A stretch of DNA of 16,952 nucleotides from an uncultured bacterium (GTDB taxonomy: Bacteria > Bacteroidota > Bacteroidia > Bacteroidales > Bacteroidaceae): assembly GCA_905215555.1 (NCBI GenBank), contig CAJMQU010000069.1:1-16952 (forward strand), read 5' to 3'. Made by a program: the position numbers and the translations under genes. Positions 12,408 through 16,952 of the stretch are shown here, piece by piece; position 1 is the stretch's first letter; each line of letters begins with the position of its first letter. The notes below the pieces were generated by a model. It ran no database searches, had not been told where the DNA came from, and saw only the letters and a program-made list of their open reading frames with translations.

Positions 12408-14843
12408 CTAAATGAAAAGGTTGACATTGGCTTTATCTGCACGCTCCATATAAGTAGCAACACCACCGATAGTTACCTCATCCAACAGTTCTTCACGACA
12501 AATCCCCATCATGTCCATTGACATCTGACAGGCTATAAATTCAACTCCCTGAGCAAGCGCCTGCGAACGAAGCGATTCCAAAGAGTCCACACCTTTTCGT
12601 TTCATCAAAAAACGCATCATACGACTTCCCATACCGAACATATTCATCTGAGACAGCTTCAACTTCAAAGAACTGGAAGGAAGCATCATGCCAAACATCT
12701 TACCGAAAATATCTTTCCTGACTTTTGGTTTCTGTACTTTTTTCAAAACATTCAGCCCCCAGAAAGTGAAGAAAACCGTTACCTTCTGACCGGTTGCCGC
12801 AGCGCCGTTTGCCAATACAAAAGTAGCCAAAGCCTTATCCAGATCATCACTAAAAAGAATCAACGTCTTTCCTCTGCCCACTGCCATAGCTCCGGCAGAA
12901 GACGGGCATACAGCAGTCGGTTCACCTTTCTCAATAACCACCGTATATCGTCCTTTTTTTTCATGGCTTCCTACCAGACGATTACCCGTTGTATCGCACC
13001 AGGCCGAAGCATCACGTGCAAATCCGGCATCGGTCGCCACAATTTCCACTTGCTCCCCCGGTTCAAGGGTATCCATCGCTTTCTTCACCTGCATGATAGG
13101 TCCCGGGCATTGCAATCCACAGGCATTAATTTTCAGCGGTTCCTTTGAAACAACCGAATGATTACGAACCTGTGCAATCACCTCGGATGGAGCAGGCAAC
13201 GGAGCTACTGCGGCAGAATATAATTTATAACCTCCCGAAAGATTACGTACATTTTCATACCCATTTCCCATTAAAATACGTTGTGCAAGATAGCCGCGCA
13301 ATCCAACTGCACAGAACACCACCACAGGCTGATTCCTCGGAACTTCTACCATGCGCTTCCGCAGGTCATCCAAAGGAATATTTACCGCCCCCGGAATCGT
13401 ACCAAAAGAGTATTCTTCTGCGGTACGGGTATCCACCAGCAATATTTTATTCTTTTGCTCTATCAGTTCACGCCAGGTTATAACAGGCATTGCGCTGGTA
13501 ATGATATTGGAAGCTACATAGCCTGCAATAGCGATAGGATCTTTTGCAGAAGAGAATGGAGGCGCATAAGTATGCTCCGTCTCCATCAAATCATAAACTG
13601 TTCCGCCATGTTTGATAAGTCCGGCAATCTGGTCAATGCGTTTATCCACACCTTCATAGCCAATACACTGCGCACCGTATAGTTTTCCTGTAACAGGATG
13701 AAAAGTCAATTTCAAAGTCAGGGGAAGCGCATCCGGATAGTAACCTGCATGGGAAGCAGAATGAGTAACGGAACTCTGATATTCCATTCCCCATTGCTTC
13801 AAACGCTTGGCAGCAAGTCCTGTAGAAGCAACTGTCATGTCAAAGACTTTGGCAATGGAAGTACCGATGGCACCTTCATAAACAACAGTATTGCCAAATA
13901 CCATATTATCAGCTACGATACGTCCCTGGCGGTTTGCCGGATTTGCCAAATAATTAAGCCACGGTTTCCCGGTCAGAGGATGCGGATATTCAATTGCATC
14001 ACCTACGGCATAAATGTCTTTCTCGGAAGTTTCCAGGTATTCGTTCACCCAAATACCGCCCGCCTCCCCTATTTTCAGACCGGCTTGTTTAGCCAAAGCC
14101 GTTGCCGGACGCACACCTATAGAGAGCAACACCATATCTGCAGGAATTGTCTTTCCACTCTTCAGAAAGACAGTAATTCCTTGTTCCGAACGCTGAAAAT
14201 GAGTAACTCCTTCTTCCAAATAGAGTGAAACTCCTTTCTGTATCAAATGCTGGTGAACAGGAGCAGCCATTGAAAAATCGATGGGTGCCATCACCTGGTT
14301 ACCCATTTCCACAACAGATACAGCAACTCCGGCATGATACAGATTCTCGGCCATTTCCAGCCCGATAAAGCCTGCACCGACTACAACCGCACGCTTCACA
14401 GCATGTTCTGTAAGATAAGACTTTATCCGATCTGTATCTTCGACGTTACGTAGAGTGAAAATTCCTTCAGAATCAATACCTTCCAATGGAGGTCGGACAG
14501 GTGTGGCTCCCGGCGACAATAAGAGTTTATCATACGTTTCCTCATACTCGCGTCCGTCAGCAGTACGAATGGTAATCGTCTTGTTTTGCGGAGAAATGGC
14601 AGTCACCTCATTTTCCACACGCACATCCACACGGAAACGCTGACCGAAAGAAGCCGGTGTCTGCACCAGCAATTTTTCACGCTCAGCAATGACTCCACCT
14701 ATATAATAAGGTAAACCGCAATTAGCGTAGGATATATACTTGCCTTTCTCCAGTAAAAGGATATCAGACTTCTCGTCAATTCTTCTCAAACGGGCTGCTG
14801 CCGTAGCTCCTCCGGCAACTCCACCAATAATCACATACTTCAT
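12408..14843 (-). CDS. CoA-disulfide reductase/rhodanese/TusA/DsrE four-domain fusion
   Basis: This cytoplasmic flavoprotein likely reduces CoA-disulfide, CoA-persulfide or polysulfide with NAD(P)H and passes sulfane sulfur through its own carrier domains. Start ATG 14843 (811 residues) is chosen because it follows AAAAAAGG and begins MKYVIIGGVAGG, the FAD-binding Rossmann motif. An upstream in-frame ATG at 14912 adds 23 atypical residues. Residues 1 to about 450: FAD and NAD domains, with the single redox Cys at C42 (SYANCGLPYY), VVVGAGFIGLEMAENL (about 153-168), IYAVGDA, and the dimerisation domain. About 455-550: rhodanese with Cys511 in CAVGLRG. About 570-640: TusA with Cys579 in CGLQCPGP. 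About 658-811: DsrE-like, with Cys772 and Cys782. The downstream marR gene is a likely regulator. The physiological substrate is not decided by sequence. Confidence 0.9.
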   Translation of the reverse strand: MKYVIIGGVAGGATAAARLRRIDEKSDILLLEKGKYISYANCGLPYYIGGVIAEREKLLVQTPASFGQRFRVDVRVENEVTAISPQNKTITIRTADGREYEETYDKLLLSPGATPVRPPLEGIDSEGIFTLRNVEDTDRIKSYLTEHAVKRAVVVGAGFIGLEMAENLYHAGVAVSVVEMGNQVMAPIDFSMAAPVHQHLIQKGVSLYLEEGVTHFQRSEQGITVFLKSGKTIPADMVLLSIGVRPATALAKQAGLKIGEAGGIWVNEYLETSEKDIYAVGDAIEYPHPLTGKPWLNYLANPANRQGRIVADNMVFGNTVVYEGAIGTSIAKVFDMTVASTGLAAKRLKQWGMEYQSSVTHSASHAGYYPDALPLTLKLTFHPVTGKLYGAQCIGYEGVDKRIDQIAGLIKHGGTVYDLMETEHTYAPPFSSAKDPIAIAGYVASNIITSAMPVITWRELIEQKNKILLVDTRTAEEYSFGTIPGAVNIPLDDLRKRMVEVPRNQPVVVFCAVGLRGYLAQRILMGNGYENVRNLSGGYKLYSAAVAPLPAPSEVIAQVRNHSVVSKEPLKINACGLQCPGPIMQVKKAMDTLEPGEQVEIVATDAGFARDASAWCDTTGNRLVGSHEKKGRYTVVIEKGEPTAVCPSSAGAMAVGRGKTLILFSDDLDKALATFVLANGAAATGQKVTVFFTFWGLNVLKKVQKPKVRKDIFGKMFGMMLPSSSLKLKLSQMNMFGMGSRMMRFLMKRKGVDSLESLRSQALAQGVEFIACQMSMDMMGICREELLDEVTIGGVATYMERADKANVNLFI

Positions 14844-14887
14844 ATTATTGCCTTTTTTAGATAAAAACAAAATAAAGATATGAATTG

Positions 14888-14918
14888 TTTTCCAAATATG
14901 AATATTTTCCAAAGGAAA
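14888..14918. promoter_or_regulatory. Candidate MarR operator upstream of the reductase gene
   Basis: Two direct copies of TTTTCCAAA start at 14888 and 14905, 17 bases apart, and the second is part of a 13-base odd-centred palindrome TTTCCAAAGGAAA (14906-14918). It lies 45-75 bases upstream of the reductase ATG, where a MarR-type repressor controlling its own operon would bind. No published motif is being matched. Confidence 0.35.
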
Positions 14919-14993
14919 TCATCATAATATGCAAACTGACAGCATCTATTAGTACTATTTCAGCAATAGAGAACAAAGAAAAAGAGAAGAAGA

Positions 14994-16193
14994 TTACCAA
15001 CCAAGTTCATCAAAACCTGCGGCTGTATACCATTCAGTAGAGCGATATGCTTTATCCGTCAGATTGTTGGATGTAGTAGGAATATAGCAAGACACACCGT
15101 CAGTATCTTCCATCATAAACATCCCTACATAAGAGGAATAATTTTTAGGGGTAGTAGCCCAATATGCCACAGTTGTATCAAAAGCCTGTTTCCATGTTGC
15201 ATATACGGCATCAGTAGTAATCGCACGCACCACATCTACAAAATCATAATACCCTACGCGCCCATTATCATAACCACCGGAGCCACTGCGTTTATCATAA
15301 TCAAAGACAGCTTCACGAAGCTGTGCATTATCAGTTGCTTTAGACAAGACTTGTTTTGTAACCCGCGCCAAGTTATCCAATTGATTCGTTTTCAACGCAC
15401 ATACAGAAGCTCCCCCTGTCCAGTGATCATTCGAAATACCCGCACCTCCCGCATACTTAGCTGCATAAGGCTCATAATAAGCCTTGGCTACATTCACAGC
15501 TGCATCATCTGCAGAAAACATGGCCGGCACGACTTCTTCATACGAAGCACCAGGTCCGGGAATTTCTGTCGGAGAACCAATGCAATAGTCTGTATAATCA
15601 CGCAGCTCATAGGCAACTTCTACAGACTGCATAAAGCAGGCATCAAACAAAATGAAATCAAAATGAGGAGCCGCCGCCAATATTTCAACAAATTCAGAAA
15701 TATTCATTCTGTTATCGCCGTTGCTTTTATCCTGCCCCACCCACCGGGTATCAGCACGCAACGGATAAGGAAGCCAGCCGTCACCATGCGACCAGTAGAC
15801 TAACCCATAACTGTCAGCTTTATATTGGGAATTCAGAAATACATCTGCAAAGACTTCCTTAGTTTCAGATACACCCACCGAATTACGGCTTCCATAATTT
15901 TTCACCTCAATTTCCGCAACTACCCCATTTACATTTTTCAATTCAAGCAGACGGGCAGATGAACCATTATCTATATATACCAGCAAATGCACACCGGCAT
16001 CCTTCACTTTCGCCATACCTACCTTCATCTCCGCCAAGTCCAGCGAAGCAAAAGAAGCAAGAGAGTTGTCTGCTGCAATATATACTAAAACCGTACGACT
16101 TCCATCAGAAAACACATCCGGTTCATCGTCCTCACATGCAATTAACAGTATAGAGAAACAAGCGCACAGAAAGAAGCAAAGTTTTGTTTTCAT
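14994..16193 (-). CDS. Clostripain-like (family C11) cysteine peptidase lipoprotein
   Basis: This is a cell-envelope cysteine protease of 399 residues. The N-terminal signal (MKTKLCFFLCACFSILLIAC) ends in a lipobox with Cys20, followed at once by acidic EDDE, which resembles the signal that sends Bacteroidetes lipoproteins to the cell surface. The C11 fold is visible: TVLVYIAADNSL (34-45), the catalytic His136 in YWSHGDGW, and the catalytic Cys186 in FDACFMQSVEVAYEL, followed by SPTEIPGPGASY. The 50-residue His-Cys spacing matches the family (PmC11 and fragipain are the known Bacteroidales members). C11 enzymes cleave after Lys or Arg and usually autoprocess between the dyad and the core; basic sites lie in that part (R150, K156, R162). 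One DTT O-glycosylation sequon is in AFDTTVAYW. The gene is 54 bp downstream of the next gene on the same strand. The substrate is unknown. Confidence 0.88.
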   Translation of the reverse strand: MKTKLCFFLCACFSILLIACEDDEPDVFSDGSRTVLVYIAADNSLASFASLDLAEMKVGMAKVKDAGVHLLVYIDNGSSARLLELKNVNGVVAEIEVKNYGSRNSVGVSETKEVFADVFLNSQYKADSYGLVYWSHGDGWLPYPLRADTRWVGQDKSNGDNRMNISEFVEILAAAPHFDFILFDACFMQSVEVAYELRDYTDYCIGSPTEIPGPGASYEEVVPAMFSADDAAVNVAKAYYEPYAAKYAGGAGISNDHWTGGASVCALKTNQLDNLARVTKQVLSKATDNAQLREAVFDYDKRSGSGGYDNGRVGYYDFVDVVRAITTDAVYATWKQAFDTTVAYWATTPKNYSSYVGMFMMEDTDGVSCYIPTTSNNLTDKAYRSTEWYTAAGFDELGW

Positions 16194-16247
16194 AACTACA
16201 GCCAGCCCATTATTTTGAATAAGATCCTTTTTTTAACGAATAACGGA

Positions 16248-16652
16248 TTACTCTTCCGGTTTCTTGAAGCGGAACGCTTCAGAATCAATAGGCATCAGCA
16301 CTATTGTCTTATTCTTCTTATACTTGCCTTTCACTTTCGCTGCTTCCTTTTCCAGTTTGCTCTTATTTCCGGAAAAGTAAATCATGCAAGTATAGTCGGG
16401 ACATCTTAAATCGTATTCCAGATAATTTTTCAGCTGATACGTATAAAGGTCACGCTTAGGCAGAAAACCATTTTTGTCCAGCTCCACACTATCCAACGGC
16501 TGGATCGCGGTAAAGTACACCACCGTGTCATTGAACGAGGCGGCAACACCAAATGCATACACGGTCTTTTCTCCTTTACCTTTCTTGAACGAGAATGCCG
16601 AGCACACCATAAAAACTAAAGCTACGGCAAAAAGTATACGAACGTACTTCAT
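16248..16652 (-). CDS. Small secreted Bacteroides protein of unknown function
   Basis: I do not recognise a family for this 134-residue protein. It has a signal peptide (MKYVR, then hydrophobic ILFAVALVFMVCSAF) with likely cleavage near residue 20; a lipobox is not clear (VCSAF). The mature part is basic and rich in Lys, with an alternating strand-like segment VYAFGVAASFNDTVVYFTAI, an O-glycosylation sequon DSV (54-56), and two Cys, C84 and C89, that could form a disulfide. The C-terminal half (KLEKEAAKVKGKYKKNK) is helical and basic. It has a plausible promoter just upstream and may be co-transcribed with the C11 protease downstream. Confidence 0.65.
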   Translation of the reverse strand: MKYVRILFAVALVFMVCSAFSFKKGKGEKTVYAFGVAASFNDTVVYFTAIQPLDSVELDKNGFLPKRDLYTYQLKNYLEYDLRCPDYTCMIYFSGNKSKLEKEAAKVKGKYKKNKTIVLMPIDSEAFRFKKPEE

Positions 16653-16679
16653 AACAATAAAATATAATTTAAATCACGG

Positions 16680-16708
16680 CAAAGATAACAAAAAAACCGG
16701 TGGTCAAA
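16680..16708 (-). promoter_or_regulatory. Candidate promoter of the small secreted protein gene
   Basis: The minus strand reads TATCTTTG (16687-16680), a perfect -7 box, with TTTG (16708-16705) 17 bases upstream, slightly shorter than the usual 19-21. The -33 element lies in the loop of the rpoD terminator. The start would be near 16673, about 20 bases before the ATG at 16652. Confidence 0.55.
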
Positions 16709-16728
16709 GCATGACCTACCGGTTTTTA
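16690..16728 (-). terminator. Terminator of rpoD
   Basis: AAAAACCGGT (16692-16701) pairs with ACCGGTTTTT (16718-16727), and the stem continues as GGTCA/TGACC with one bulged base and a 5-base loop. The A-rich and T-rich ends make it able to act on both strands. It begins 35 bases after the rpoD stop codon. Confidence 0.85.
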
Positions 16729-16762
16729 ATTCCTTCTATTTGTCGGAAATTGATATTTCTTA

Positions 16763-16952
16763 TTATCCCAAATAAGACTTGAGCAATTTACTACGATTAC
16801 TTTGTCTTAATCTTCTAATTGCTTTTTCCTTAATCTGACGTACACGTTCACGGGTTAAACCGAATTTGTCGCCGATTTCTTCTAATGTCATTTCCTGTTG
16901 TCCGATACCGAAAAACATCTGTATGATTTCTTTTTCCCTATCGGTTAACGTA
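16763..16952 (-). CDS. rpoD: RNA polymerase primary sigma factor, C-terminal end (5' truncated)
   Basis: Only the last 62 codons are in the window; the frame continues beyond base 952 of the last kilobase and ends at TAA 16763-16765. The sequence is region 4.2, which recognises the -33/-35 promoter element: TLTDREKEIIQMFFGIG, then the helix-turn-helix MTLEEIGDKFGLTRERVRQI, then KEKAIRRLR and the end SKLLKSYLG. This is the standard C-terminus of the Bacteroidetes housekeeping sigma factor. An alternative RpoD-like group 2 sigma cannot be ruled out from this fragment, but the exact RERVRQIKEKAIRRLR pattern favours RpoD. A strong terminator follows. Confidence 0.85.
   Translation of the reverse strand, partial: TLTDREKEIIQMFFGIGQQEMTLEEIGDKFGLTRERVRQIKEKAIRRLRQSNRSKLLKSYLG

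Noticed and set aside
13698..14228. Plus-strand open frame of 176 codons opposite the CoA-disulfide reductase
   Set aside because: The minus strand carries unmistakable FAD/NAD domain sequence here; the plus-strand product is Cys/His/Arg-rich noise with no start signal.
14844..14912. Longer N-terminus of the CoA-disulfide reductase (ATG at 14912)
   Set aside because: The extra 23 residues precede the FAD-binding motif, which is normally at the very N-terminus, and a better ribosome site precedes the ATG at 14843.

Overview
The window looks like chromosomal DNA from a gut-type Bacteroides. The evidence is the gene content (Fkp, FabK, a C11 clostripain-like lipoprotein, DUF4783-type and Bacteroides-only secreted proteins), near-consensus Bacteroides -7 boxes (TAnnTTTG with an upstream TTG/TTTG), sparse Shine-Dalgarno sequences, and signal peptides ending in AQ or a lipobox Cys. 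I see no insertion sequence, phage gene, tRNA, rRNA or CRISPR array.

Layout from left to right. Bases 1-719 hold the 3' end of a plus-strand GadC-type glutamate/GABA antiporter with an unusual Ala/Thr/Ser-rich tail, then a hairpin terminator and about 480 bp of repeat-rich non-coding DNA. Next is fabK (minus). Bases 2387-5399 are a four-gene minus-strand operon: an ECF sigma factor (TTG start), an overlapping anti-sigma-like protein, a lipoprotein and a small secreted protein. The anti-sigma-like protein has a cytoplasmic N-terminus, one TM helix, a disordered linker of about 140 residues and a C-terminal outer-membrane beta-barrel. This is the architecture of the dual membrane-spanning anti-sigma (Dma) family and is the most interesting system here. 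Upstream of it are two tandem paralogous single-TM proteins of unknown function (5508-6923), then nadC and a DUF4783-like secreted protein. A compact back-to-back promoter region (8265-8358) separates these from rlmH (plus).

rlmH converges on fkp (8840-11695, minus), the bifunctional fucokinase/GDP-fucose pyrophosphorylase that feeds surface fucosylation. After a 310-bp gap come marR and a four-domain CoA-disulfide reductase/rhodanese/TusA/DsrE fusion, read on the minus strand with the reductase first. The right end holds a C11 cysteine-protease lipoprotein, a small secreted protein, a terminator and the last 62 codons of a primary sigma factor (rpoD), all minus.

Most of the window is housekeeping or envelope metabolism: fatty acids, NAD, rRNA methylation, GDP-fucose, thiol/sulfane sulfur. 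The sigma/Dma operon and the paralogous TM pair next to it are the accessory, envelope-signalling part. Several start codons are set here from promoter position, paralogue alignment or family comparison: DUF4783-like at 8264, TM paralogue A at 6923, fkp at 11695 and the reductase at 14843.
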